Shown here: positions 1-10,588 of the stretch, in pieces
How positions within the stretch are numbered: the first letter of the stretch is position 1
How the letters are laid out: each line of letters opens with the position of its first letter
NCBI GenBank assembly: GCA_001683735.1
Contig: LUGG01000001.1
Location: 1,860,001 to 1,924,000 of the forward strand
Length of the DNA stretch: 64,000 nucleotides
Source: Grifola frondosa
Taxonomy: Eukaryota > Basidiomycota > Agaricomycetes > Polyporales > Grifolaceae
Reading direction: 5' to 3'
Position numbers and translations under genes: made by a program
The notes under the pieces: generated by a model
The model's database searches: none
Seen by the model: the letters and a program-made list of their open reading frames with translations, nothing else
What the model was told of the DNA's origin: nothing

Positions 1-1278
1 GTCGAACAGGTCTCTTTCGAAGGTAAAATTTCAGAAGAGACATTGCTCACCGGTTTGTAAATTTGTCATGCCGTCCGATATTAAATTAACTGTCTATATA
101 GAGCTCTGATAACAAGCCCTTCTGGGGCGCCAAAGTTGACTTATGCACAAGCTGGAGTCTCCGTAGACGCAGGCAACGAGCTCGTGGAGGTCATTAAACC
201 CTTCGTCCGCGCTATCGCCGTACTGGCGCTGACGCTGAGATCGGAGGCTTCGGTGGTGCGTTCGATCTGAAGGCGACTGGGTACAAGGACCCCGTGTTAG
301 TGAGCGGCACAGACGGCGTTGGTACTAAACTCCGTGTAGCTGTCGACGTTGGCGTGCACGATTTTGTTGGTACGTTATTGTTACTCGGGAACAGATCATG
401 CAGCCTGATATTTTTTTCCCGTAGGCGTTGACTTAGTAGCTATGTCCGTCAATGATCTGCTCGTACAAGGTGCCGAGCCTCTGTACTTCCTGGATTACTT
501 CGCTTGCAGCAAGCTCGATGTGCCCATCGCCGCCAGGGTCATCAAGGGCATTGCTGAAGCATGTCGACAGTCAGATGTGCGCTAATCGGTGGGGAGACCG
601 CCGAAATGCCCAGCATGTACCACGAAGGTTTGTTGGTCCCGAGCGCGAAGGCAAGAAAAAATAACGATCGCTTCTCTCTTTTAGGTGACTACGACCTCGC
701 CGGTTTTTCAGTGGGAGCTGTGGAACGGGACATGATTCTTCCCGGCCAGGCATTGCACCCGGCGACGTTCTGCTCGGCGTCTCCTCGTCAGGTGTCCACT
801 CGAACGGCTTTTCGCTCATACGCAAGGTTGTGTCAATATCGGGGCTAACTTACGCGAGTCCTGCCCTTGGGACGAATCCACGACGCTCGGCGCTGCGCTC
901 TTGAAGCGACTAAAATCTACGTCAAAACGATCCTGCCTGCGGCGCAAGCCGGGCTCATCAAGGCATGTCGCACATTACCGGTGGCGGTTCATCGAGAACA
1001 TTCCGCGCGTGCTTCCCAAGGGCATGGGGTGCTTTATCGACGCATCAACGTGGGACCTTCTCCCGTCTTCCGATTCCTCATGAAGTATGGAGGAGTCGAG
1101 CCTCTGGAGATGGCGCGGACGTTTAACAACGGATTGGGCATGTCCTTGTGGTCGGCCCGCTTTCGTTGCGCAGACAGTGGAGGCGCTCGCCAAGGCTGGC
1201 GAGAACGAAGTCTACAGGATCGGCGAGGTGACTGCGACGAGCGGTGTTGAGATGCGGAATTTGAATGTTTGGAATTGA
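1..1278 (+). CDS. ADE5,7: ADE5,7: GAR synthetase end + AIR synthetase (5' cut by window)
   Basis: Bifunctional purine enzyme: phosphoribosylamine-glycine ligase fused to phosphoribosylformylglycinamidine cyclo-ligase (steps 2 and 5 of IMP synthesis, cytosol). The first 50 bases encode the end of the GARS half (VSFEGKI..RRDIAHR). An intron at 53-101 leads into the linker and the AIRS half ([17 protein letters not shown]). Further introns lie at 370-424 and 628-684. AIRS signatures seen: [23 protein letters not shown], and a C-terminal tail ending NLNVWN before TGA at 1276-1278. The reading frame is broken about ten times, near 31, 212, 750, 865, 903, 963, 989, 1060, 1143 and 1165. Restoring one base at each place returns the conserved sequence, mostly at doubled or tripled bases. 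I read these as sequence errors, not decay, since motif content is intact. Identity is certain; exact coding coordinates are not. Confidence 0.92.
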
Positions 1279-1797
1279 GGATTCAGCTGGAGGCAATCTG
1301 GAGCTGGGGCATAAAATATGAGCCATCTGTTCTTCCTATAGAAGAATGGAGATTCCATTGCTCAGGAGCAGCATAGGAGGTAAAATTACAACTGCATCAC
1401 CGCGACATCAGTTGAGATGTAACATAGATGATGATAGAGTATAGCCATAAGAGACTCGCTACGATATGTAGGTCGGTTAGGATACTGTGCGTTTTATGCA
1501 GGAGACAACAAGGGAGCGGATGAGATGATAACCAAGAAGCGGGCAGATCTCTAAATAGTAGCAACACAAGAAAGCAATGCAAAGTAGATATGGAAGCTGC
1601 GTATGATGGGCGGAGTGGAGGGTCCGAAGTGAATGAAATATGATGACTGCTTAGAGCCAGGTCCTCACACTACAGACAAGCGGAAAGCCAAAAGAAATAC
1701 AAATTACACGGGGGCCGAAGATAAGTACGGAGAGACGTATGCAGTGGATAAGCAAAAAAAACTGATGCAAGCGTATACCGAGGACGTCATGTCCATT
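1279..1797. other. convergent intergenic region
   Basis: This is the 3' flank shared by ADE5,7 (plus) and the ankyrin/CCCH gene (minus). It is A/G-rich on the plus strand. I see no coding sequence, RNA gene or repeat; it should hold both polyadenylation regions. Confidence 0.6.
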
Positions 1798-4008
1798 TTA
1801 AGCCGAAACGGACACTTCTTTCGCCGTATCAGGTGCGGCGGTAGCCACAGCGGCAAAGGAAACAGGAAGCTTGGTGATCGTCTGCTCCTGGAGGACTGGA
1901 GCGACGCCATTAAGCTCCGCCTTGAATCTCCTACGCAAAAATGAGAATGCGAGATTTCAAACGAACGCTCCTCTAACCTTTGGAGTCTGGTCAGGCGAGT
2001 TGCCACGGGTAGCTTTGGTTGTCCTTGCGAGGGGGAGGAGGAGCTTGCAAGACCTGAGCAGCGGTCGGACCAGAATAAATAGCAGCGGGGCCACTGCCAG
2101 GGCTCGCACAGGAGGGATGTTGCTGGCAAGAACTGGGAATTCGTCAGCGTTAGGGACTCGCTGTTTGACTGGGGCAGGTCTTTTCTCAGGTCGAGAGCTA
2201 TTAGAATATTGTTAGGCTTGAACCCCTGCGAGCGACTTTTGTTTCCAGGCTCGGTCGACTGCGAGCGACTGGAGTCGCTGGCGCTAGCGTTCCCATTAAC
2301 GCCATTACGAGGGATTTCCTACGAAATAAAGGATCAGACGAAAAATAATAAGAATCGGAAAGCAACACAGATACTTACGGGCTGGACAGTCACCACCGAC
2401 ATTTTCTCTTCCAGGGTAGCCACAGCATTCCCGTGGAATGGAGGGCGGGGCCGATGTCCACCTCTCGCAGGAAAATGTGGCGGGTGATGGTTCACAGGGC
2501 CATCCGGAAGAACATGCGGGAATCGACACTCGTCACTGTGGTATAATTTGTGTGAGACACTTAATGAGATATATGGCAACAAATCCACTCACCCATTCCT
2601 GCAACGTCCAGACGGGAAGAACAGGCAAGGAGGCTTACGACCAGGGCCGCCAAACGAAGTCCTGCGAGCGCTGCCTCGCCTATGATGAGTCATGGCTTCT
2701 CTATTCATCGGGCCGGGGCCATATCCATCCGCCTGCAGATGGGCAGTCGGAGACTTCGGGGAGCCGATGGTGTCGGCCACATCGCCATTGAGGAGCATCC
2801 CTTGGGGAGGATATTGTCCGGGAATGGCATACGGAGGCATCGCGCCGGGAGCTCCAGCATGGATGGAAGGGTACATAGTCTGCTGGGGAGACTGGGGACC
2901 TCCACCAGCAGATTGGAGCGGCGAAAGAGGGGGGATGCCTGTTACAGGCACAGGGACCTGGCCAGGGTGGCCATATGTAGGGGACATTGGAGGAACCATC
3001 CCATAGGGAATGGGAGGTGGCACACCTGTCGGACTGAAGGGCACCTGCATAGGAGATACAACTTCAGAGCCCGACCTTGCATGAGTGGCCGGAACCGAGC
3101 CAGGTGGTGGAGACATGGGGTTCACGGGCATACCGTTGGGAGAGGTAGGGAATGGGGGCTGAGACATGGGGTAGTAAGGATGAGGTGGGTACGGCGTAGG
3201 GGCCATCGGGTCGTACGGCGCGGGGTATTGTGCGGGCGGGGGCAAGGGACCTTGCAGGTAAGGTGTTTGCGGATGAGCAAACATGCACGAGGCCCCGTAC
3301 CGGCAGGCAGGGTAGTATCGGCAAGGAATCATGCGAGCGACATCCGGAGGAGGAAGATTTGGCAACCCACTTGGATTTTGTTCTGTAGGTAGCGGAGGCG
3401 GCGGAACGTAGTACGGTACAGCGCCGTCAGGTAGCATAGGCGGCATAGCAGGATAATAGAAAGCGCCCGGAGGGGGGCCATAGTAGCCAGTCGCAGGGTC
3501 CACAGTCGGGGCATCGACATTCGAGTCCTGGGGGTAGACTGACTCATGGGAAGAGACCGCGGTCGGGGTCATTTTGCTCCTTGCTGCGCTGAGAAGCTCC
3601 AAGATAGCGGGGTCTGAGGTATACTGCTCTGGAGGGCCGTGGCTGGAGGCGTTCGTCGGATCGGCACCTTCACAGGACAATCCGCGAGAAAACGCCATGC
3701 GTTAGCAATCAAGTGCATCGCAGTGAGACCGTACAACGCACCTTTATCCAAAAGTACCGCGACAACATCGGTGTGGCCATTCCTTACCGCCTCGATGAGA
3801 GGGGTAATTCCGGTATGATCTTGTGAGGAAACGTGTCAACACGTCAACAAATCGGTATGGAGACTGCTGCGCGCAGATTAAAAATACGAGATGGCAAGGA
3901 AACAAACATACCTTTGATCTCAATATCAACCGGAGACGCCTCGTTCGCCAACTCGACGACTTTCTCGAGGTCGCCCTCGGAGCAAGCCTTCCAGAGAGGA
4001 GACACCAT
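1798..4008 (-). CDS. Ankyrin-repeat / tandem CCCH zinc-finger RNA-binding protein
   Basis: Probable post-transcriptional regulator. ATG at 4008 opens exon 1 (4008-3912). Exon 2 (3819-3742) carries an ankyrin unit (DHTGITPLIEAVRNGHTDVV). Exon 3 (3667-2593) continues it (KGADPTNASS), then a Pro/Gly/Tyr-rich low-complexity region. The first CCCH finger is C-X5-C-X5-C-X3-H (PCRYYPACRYGASCMFAH). The second, C-X7-C-X5-C-X3-H (CLFFPSGRCRNGDECRFPH), is split by the intron 2592-2536. After exon 4 (2535-2379) the tail holds a conserved KQRVPNADEFPVL stretch and ends PVSFAAVATAAPDTAKEVSVSA-like before TAA at 1800-1798 (quoted in part). The last 500 bases need about four one-base frame corrections, near 2212, 2110, 2020 and 1900. 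RNA binding is known for such fingers; the target is unknown. Confidence 0.8.
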
Positions 4009-4379
4009 TTGAACTTGGAACGTAGCGCAGGAAGAGGAGAGCCCTGAGCAGACTAGAAGAAGGATGAATGAGATGTAGGAGAAGGATGGAGAAAAGGCGA
4101 ACCTCGATTTTTAGTAGAAGACTTTGCTCAGAGAATTGGCGAAAGGTAAACCGGGGCGGCAGCCATCCAGCTCTTCCGAAAAAAATCGGCTTATGTAATT
4201 AGAAGTAGATTATCAGGCCGGATATGGCAGGTCTCGTCGGTCGAGTCACCCCACTTGTCTCCGTTTTTTGTCCGGACGATTAACGCCTTTATTCCGTCGA
4301 CCTTCCGTATGTTCCCGACATTCATTCACATTAACGCAGACGTTACAACTAAAAGTCTCTTCGTATATCAACACTGCTC
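4009..4379. promoter_or_regulatory. promoter of ankyrin/CCCH gene; 3' flank of GPD1
   Basis: This 371-base gap separates two minus-strand genes. It includes the 5' leader of the ankyrin/CCCH gene and the terminator region of GPD1. No TATA box or coding exon is convincing. Confidence 0.45.
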
Positions 4380-5988
4380 TCATGCTTCGATGCCCAGCTT
4401 CTTCATCAAACGTTGGGCGGGCTTCCCTGCCTCAACTGAGAGATCTAGCTCACGAATCGGGGGCAGTGACAGCAACTGCTCCGCCCTGGTCTGGACGTCT
4501 TTGTCTACGAGAAGAAATCAACTTCAGAACTTATAAATGCAAGACAATAATCTCATACCTTCATAGAGCACCTCGTAAACCTGGCATAGACAATCAGCAT
4601 GACAATGTACTGTTTATTATCCTCGACGAAACTCACGCTGGTGGCAATCGGCGCAGTCACACCAAGTTCATCAATAATTGTTTTGAGACCCTTGGTTGTT
4701 GTAACGCCTTCCGCTACACTGCCCAGGGTCTGGATGATGTGGTCCAATTTCTCGCCTTTGCCCAGCCGGTACCCCACGGTATAGTTGCGACTCGTTGACG
4801 AACTACAGGTCAGAAATAAATCCCCGACTCCTGCTAGCGTTAAGAACGTCAAGGGGGATGCGCCGTAAGCGGTCCCAATCCTCGTCATCTCCGCCAAGCC
4901 TCTGGTAATCAGCACTAATATGTCAGATCAGCTTCTATCGAATCAGATGTGTCCAATTAGCTGCTCACTGGCACGAGTATTGTTCTCAAAGCCGAGACCC
5001 TCGGCGATGCCGGCGGCGATGGCGTAGACGTTCTTGAGAGCACCTGCCAACTCGACACCAATGGGATCTCCACCTGTATAGCTATGAAGTCATCAGTGCA
5101 GGATACAACACTAGAATCGCTGGCATTGGCTACCATCGGAACCATGGCTGGTGGAACAAATCTGACGCCTTGTTCGCATGTACTTCTGACAAGGATGCTA
5201 CAGAAACAGACGTAGGCTGTCGTCTCACGACTTCACACAAGTCAGCAAGAGAACCCCAGAACGCTAATGTGAACCGGAAACTTACTTTCCTTTGCGAATG
5301 ATGGGCCGGACTAATGTCGACAGGATCAGCATTTCCAATTATACAATGGCAGCAACTGCTTACAATGAATGTCGCAACTTTCGCCACCTCAGGCCCGCAT
5401 GTGTCCGCGATAATTTCCAAAGTGAGCGCACGAGTAGCGATCTCAATACCTTTGTTAACGAAGATGAGCAATGGGAGTTTGCCCTGCTGGAGGGATGGTT
5501 TCAACGCGGTAAGGGTCTCCCTAGCGATCTAATTATCCAGAGGACAAATGCAAGATTCCCTTAAAGCAGAACTACCTCACACCCTCAGTCGGGATAGCAA
5601 AGAGCAAGACATCCATTTTCTTGATGAGCTCCTTGGAAGGAAACTCGGGGCCGATAGCAGTGATTGATTCGGCGAATACATGGTCTTGCAAGGCTTCAAT
5701 ATTACGATGATTTTGATTGAAATGTCGTACGAGGTTCTCGGATCGAGACCACATATACACGATATGTGAAGAGTCGCCAAGATGGTCAGCGAGACAGCTG
5801 CCAAAGTTTCCTGCACCAAAAACTAAGACGTTCGACTTCTGATCGTGTTGTTGATTAGCCAACATCGCGAAATTTGTCAGAGATGCAACGCGCGTTCGCG
5901 TATGACTGGAAGATGTCGAGTAGAAAGCAGCACGCAGAGAGAAACGGTCACGAAGTAGGGTATAAGAGAGACGTGGGCCTATGAACAT
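4380..5988 (-). CDS. GPD1: NAD-dependent glycerol-3-phosphate dehydrogenase
   Basis: Reduces dihydroxyacetone phosphate to glycerol-3-phosphate with NADH, feeding glycerol and lipid synthesis and redox balance. The first exon (5988-5581) has the dinucleotide-binding [14 protein letters not shown]. Later exons carry [31 protein letters not shown], the catalytic-region [21 protein letters not shown], and [18 protein letters not shown] with [13 protein letters not shown]. The last exon ends [12 protein letters not shown] before TGA at 4382-4380. About seven introns, all GT-AG, keep one frame, so this gene appears undamaged. The 41-residue leader before Met42 (codon at about 5865) is rich in Arg, Ser and Thr and has one acidic residue, which resembles a mitochondrial presequence. 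A start at Met42 would give the usual cytosolic enzyme. Confidence 0.93.
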
Positions 5989-6375
5989 GCAAGTCGATCA
6001 AGGACGACGCGCGATGGGGCGGGGGCTTTCTCCGTTGGGGATTGCAAAACCGGCCAGCGAAAGGCTTTTAAGTTTCCAGCTGGGTATTAGTTATACGTAC
6101 CCGGGGGCAGTTATTGGGAGGCCAACGATGTAATGATATGGCTGGAGCACAGAGATGTATTGTACAACAAGGACCAACAACGATTCAACGACGCCCGAAT
6201 CGACGGACACCACCGCTGACACGTGGGTGAGACACTTGGCTCCGCCGCGTCGACTGCCGACTCCTGCTCTTGCCAACATACCCATTCCTCTCATACGCTC
6301 CTTACCATCCTCCGTTCATCCCGCCATATTATCTAAAGGCGTCTTAATCTCCCGTATTCTTATTGCACTATTACA
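5989..6375. promoter_or_regulatory. divergent promoter GPD1 / SED5
   Basis: This 387-base spacer lies between two divergent starts. It has a G/C-rich block near 6014-6026 (GGGGCGGGGG) on the GPD1 side and C/T-rich sequence before SED5. No TATA box is clear. Confidence 0.5.
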
Positions 6376-7747
6376 ATGCCAGTCCAGGACCGCACGAACG
6401 AGTTTGAGCATGCGTAGAATCTATCCGTAACAGGTCCTCTCTACCTCCTCGAGGGTCCGATGTGAAGCAGCGTCTGCTGCAGACACAGGCAAAAGCAGAG
6501 AGCAGCAAGTCAGAGTTTACGAGGAAGGCTTCGGCTATTGGGAAGGACATTAGCAGCACTGCTATCAAGTTGGGGAAATTGGCACAGTGTGAGCTGAAGT
6601 GGTGGACTATTTTCTTCGTAACGCGCTCACGGTCATCTAGTGGCGAAACGAAAGACCCTCTTCGATGACCGACCGGTAGAAATTAGTGTACGTGGCATTC
6701 AGCAATTCTGCAGCACGTCACTGACGTTAGTTTACTGCCGTTAGGAACTCACTTACATCATCAAGCAAGACATTGCAAACATCAACAGGCAGATCGCCTC
6801 TTTGCAATCTTATGTGAAAGAGCGCAAGTCTCAGGGTGCATCTAAATCACCGGAGGGCAAGCAGTTGGAAGAGCACAATCACAACGTCGTTATGTTGCTG
6901 CAGAGCAAGCTGGCGGATACCAGTATGACGTTCAAGGACGTACTCGAAGTCCGGACACAAGTGAGTATACCGGAGCACTTGCTATTCTCAGTGTCAGACT
7001 TATATTACCACCCAGAACATGAAAGAGTCGAAGGACCGCACTGAACAATTCATGCATTCCACGTCAGCAGCTGCTAGCCAGGCGCCTGCAAGTCAGTACC
7101 AGCTAATCTATTCATATGTTCTATCTAACCTTGAGGACGTAGGTTCTCTCTTGTTTGGCAATACGCAGCGCCAAGACCCTATGGGGGATGGCTCTCTATC
7201 GTCTTCGCGTTACGATGCCAAGGGAAAAGGCCGCGCGACGCCTCAAAACAATGGCGACATTCTCGCTTTGGACCTTGGTTCAGCGGAGGAAGGCACGGCA
7301 TCCCATAACGGGGACGCCTTCATGCAAATGCAATTAGTCGAGCAACAGGTTCGTCTCCTTCCTATTTCTCCGACAGGATAATGTTCATTCGAGTATTAAT
7401 GTTATTCTTAAATTGCAGGACAATTATATTCAGTCACGCTCGACGGCAATAGAATCTATCGAGTCTACCATCGCCGAACTCGGTCAGATATTCACTCAGC
7501 TCGCGCAGATGGTCGCGGAACAACGCGAGACAGTGCAACGCATTGATGCTGACACAGTAGATATTGCGTCGAACGTCAGTGGTGCGCAACGAGAATTGCT
7601 CAAGTACTACGCTAGTATTTCGAGTAATAGATGGTTAATGCTGAAGATCTTTGGTGTTTTGATTGTCTTCGTACGTCTTTCTCACACATCGAAGTATATC
7701 TTGGCTAATTTGAATCGTAGTTCCTTGTTTTCATCCTTGTCTCATGA
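6376..7747 (+). CDS. SED5: Syntaxin-5 type Qa-SNARE Sed5
   Basis: t-SNARE of ER-Golgi and intra-Golgi vesicle fusion, anchored in the Golgi membrane. It begins MPVQDRTNEFEHAC, the syntaxin-5 N-peptide that binds the Sly1 SM protein. Next come a helical Habc region (KRKTLFDDRPVEISELTYII, SLQSYVKERK), the SNARE motif (STAIESIESTIAELGQIFTQ through VSGAQRELLKYYASI), and a C-terminal anchor (MLKIFGVLIVFFLVFILVS) before TGA at 7745-7747. Six or so introns are in phase, for example the one joining LAQ to LAKRK after 6590. One base is missing near 6411: as written, the codon after FEHA is TAG, while the next frame gives VESIRNRSS and continues normally. The neighbour on the left, GPD1, is divergent. 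Confidence 0.93.
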
Positions 7748-7900
7748 TGTAGGACTTTGGAGTTCGGCTGGACCGTTTGTATATACCTCTCTCGCATGCA
7801 TAGGACGATGGATTTATGGTTTCCTTCTGTGACACACGTCTGAGACAATCGTTGATAGCAAAACTGAAAATATAGCGGTAAGAATGGAGGTTGCTCGATA

Positions 7901-9039
7901 TCAACCAACCTGGAATAGCGTTTACACCTGTCCCTAGTGCAGGTGGTGGACGCTTCTTGCCCTTTTTACCCCGTTTCTTTGGTTCACTTTCCTCAACGGA
8001 TTCGGGAACAGACCACGTCCGCCTTCCTGTCGACATTTGATCCATGCCAGATGTCGAGAGTAACGTTGTGGTCGCTCCACCTGGACGTCGCCATCGTCAC
8101 CTTTTGAGGAGCGGTGCTTCTCGACATGCTTGATCTATAAAATAAGATGGAGACTAAGTCTAGCTGCATTCACGAGTCTGAGAGACACTCTGCATACCCT
8201 TTGTTCGTGAAGCTCGCGATTTCGCTTCTTGAGTTTGTCCAACCGAGCAGTGCTTTTGCCTCCACCGCCTGCAGTCAGCTCAACATTTATTTTGCGTCCT
8301 TCCAGCTCGGACTGGTGCAACTTCAGTGCTTGTTGGAGTGCGTTGCGATGCGAGAATTCGAGGAATGCAAAACCCTTTGATTTAGCTGTAGGCTTCGCCA
8401 AGTTTGTGGGTTTCGGTTTCATTAAGCGAACCGCCGGCGGGGGATCTAAACATGAAGGAAGGGACGTCGTAGCACCATCTACCAAGTGTTTCAATGAACA
8501 TACCACACTGAGCAAAATGTTTCTCGACATCCTCCTTCGTCGTTGTAAACTTCAAATTTCCTTCAACAGGCTGAGTAGGTTCGGCCAGAAGAAGTTTCAC
8601 AGCAGACATACCGACGAATAAGATATACCGCTGCTTCACCTTCGTTGTGTCTTTCCCAGCTTTTTCTCCTGCCTTGGCCGCTGCATCTTCGTCAGCCTCA
8701 GTACTGACCTCCTTGCCATCCCCGCCTTTCCGTTTCTTCTTCGGTTTCGGCTTCTCCGCAACCGAGTCCACTGCATCGCCGTCGCCCCGTTTCCTCTTCG
8801 CCTGCTTGCCGCTGCCACCACGACCGCATCCTCCTTCCCTCCTTCGCTGGAGGCTCCACGCGTCCCGTCTGATTTTCTACCACGCTAGTCTCCACTTCAG
8901 CTTCAGCAATATCTTGGTTCTCCTCGATAGGAACATCGTTGTCCAGTGCGTCGAAGTCTTTTGCCTTCCCCTTGCCCTTGCGCTCCCGGAATGCGAGAGC
9001 CTTCTTCTGCTTTTTGGTGAGCTTCTGTGCAGAGCTCAT
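7901..9039 (-). CDS. NOP6: RRM ribosome-biogenesis protein Nop6
   Basis: Nucleolar RNA-binding protein needed for 40S subunit assembly. The N-terminus is Lys-rich (MSSAQKLTKKQKKALAFRER), followed by a long acidic/basic linker (KPKPKKKRKGGDGKE). A single RRM has RNP2-like LFVGNL and RNP1-like KGFAFLEF. The family tail follows: SELEGRKINVELTAGGGGKS and RLDKLKKRNRELHEQR. Introns lie within FVG/NLKF, QC/DPPAV and EQR/IKH. Two frame slips are needed, near 8828 in the linker and near 8055 (RYS to SGMDQMSTGRR). The conserved end GVNAIP is reached at about 7910. A TGA at 7903-7901 is one base out of frame, so the exact stop is uncertain. The start at 9039 is chosen because homologues begin at this basic stretch. 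Confidence 0.85.
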
Positions 9040-9455
9040 TGTGGTGAAGATGATATATGAAGCTCGATTTATGTGATAGCCAAGACGGCGAAAACAGAGA
9101 ATTGGTTCGATCACATCTACGCGAAGCACGTGACCTCCGCCACAATTCACAAACGGTCAAGTGGACGCTATGGAGCTGCAATCAATGATGTCTTGAATAC
9201 AGGTAGAAAAAGTAGGTGAGGCGCAACAGAAAATGCAAAGCAGCAATGGGAGTACTACGTAGGTTATCAGAGACAAATGTGCACGGATCCAGAGTACAGG
9301 TTCACAGAATATTACACTTCTAGTCTAATCACTTCGCTCCTTCTAACGAGTGCGCAACCCAAGTTGCTGCAACAACATGCCAGAGTTCGAGGGCGTGTGA
9401 CGAATACGGTGACTGAGGGGCGTGCTCACAACTGACAAAGGGGTGGAGCCAATCA
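9040..9455. promoter_or_regulatory. promoter of NOP6 / 3' flank of UBC12
   Basis: Both neighbours are on the minus strand, so the right part is the UBC12 3' flank and the left part the NOP6 promoter. I see no exon or repeat in it. Confidence 0.45.
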
Positions 9456-10286
9456 TTATGCAAGCACTTTGTCGTACTGTACGCCCTTTATATTGCCGCC
9501 ACGCATAGAGTTCTTCACGTTGTAGATGAATTGTTCTCTATTCTTCCGTAGCTCCTCTGCAGCCTCTGCATGACGCGCGGGGATGTCAGGGAAGGATACA
9601 CGTCATAAGGGATATGATACTTACCCTTGTTCAGTGGGTCATCCGCATTTGGCTCCAAGAATAGGTACTGTAGTCCAACCATCACAGAATTGAGGTTTAG
9701 GACTGGCTTCCAGTCTTCTCGCAAGATGTTCAAGCAGACATTGCCTTCTAGGTCGACATTAGGATGATAGATCTGTGGGTCACGAGAGCTACATCAAGTC
9801 ACCATATACATAGGGACATATCGCCACTCACCGTTTGTGTGCACTTGACTTTTGGAGGCTCGTGAGGGTAATTTGTGTTGATCACGAAGGAGAACACGAA
9901 CGCGCCACCCCTGTACATGCCTATAACATGACCGCCCCATCAATATCTCATCACGCAAACAAACTGCACGCGACGTACCCTCATCGGGAGTAATCGTCAG
10001 GGTGAAGTTGAGGAGATCTGCAGGATCGGGGAAATGCGTCTTCATAGTAGATGGTAGGTCAAGTTCTGTGAGGTCTGTAGCCACACTAATAATCCCCGAA
10101 TGCGATAAGAATTGGTGAAATATCATAGATGGAACGTCGCACCTTTTTGTACACGAATTTGAGCAGCACTGGTCTTCGGCTTCTTCTTCGCGGCCGCATC
10201 CTCATTCTTCTTCATACTCCAGATCTGACGAAGCATAAAAAATCAACTGATAGCGAAACAAAAAATAAACAGCATACCTTAATCAT
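9456..10286 (-). CDS. UBC12: NEDD8-conjugating enzyme E2 Ubc12
   Basis: Transfers NEDD8/Rub1 to cullins, which activates cullin-RING ubiquitin ligases. It starts MIK, then an intron, then [19 protein letters not shown], the Ubc12-specific N-terminal extension that contacts the NEDD8 E1. The UBC fold follows: [37 protein letters not shown], and the active-site segment [20 protein letters not shown] with the catalytic Cys. C-terminal helices read [18 protein letters not shown] and end GVQYDKVLA before TAA at 9458-9456. At least five introns are all in phase and no frame error was seen. The gene is divergent from the oxygenase gene at 10589. Confidence 0.94.
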
Positions 10287-10588
10287 GTTGTAGCAAGTTG
10301 ATGGGGCTGAGGGTATGTGGTGTCTGCTGCGGTGTGTAGGGAGTGAGTTCGAGTCGAAGTCGCGGTACTCGGAGGCGTTGGATGTAATCGAGCCACGTGA
10401 TGCGGGCTGTGGATGTCCCGATATGGTAATCAACCTCCACCGCAGAGTCACTGTCAGTTTGTGGCGGTCGAAGTGGCTTTTGTTCAGCACTACTCACCCG
10501 GGAGACCAGCTTTCAATATCCAAGCAAAGAAATAATTCTGAAATCTGAGGAAAGGCCGCGGCGCCTGTGCAAGATCCCATTACTCAGA
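10287..10588. promoter_or_regulatory. divergent promoter UBC12 / oxygenase
   Basis: This spacer of 302 bases lies between the ATG of UBC12 (minus) and the ATG of the oxygenase gene (plus). No distinct motif was recognised. Confidence 0.45.

Noticed and set aside
1..1278. ADE5,7 as a pseudogene
   Set aside because: All breaks are single-base and mostly at base runs; motifs and splice sites are intact, and the gene is essential for purine synthesis.
6411..6420. Programmed frameshift or stop readthrough at the start of SED5
   Set aside because: No slippery site or structure, and similar one-base losses occur in many neighbouring genes.
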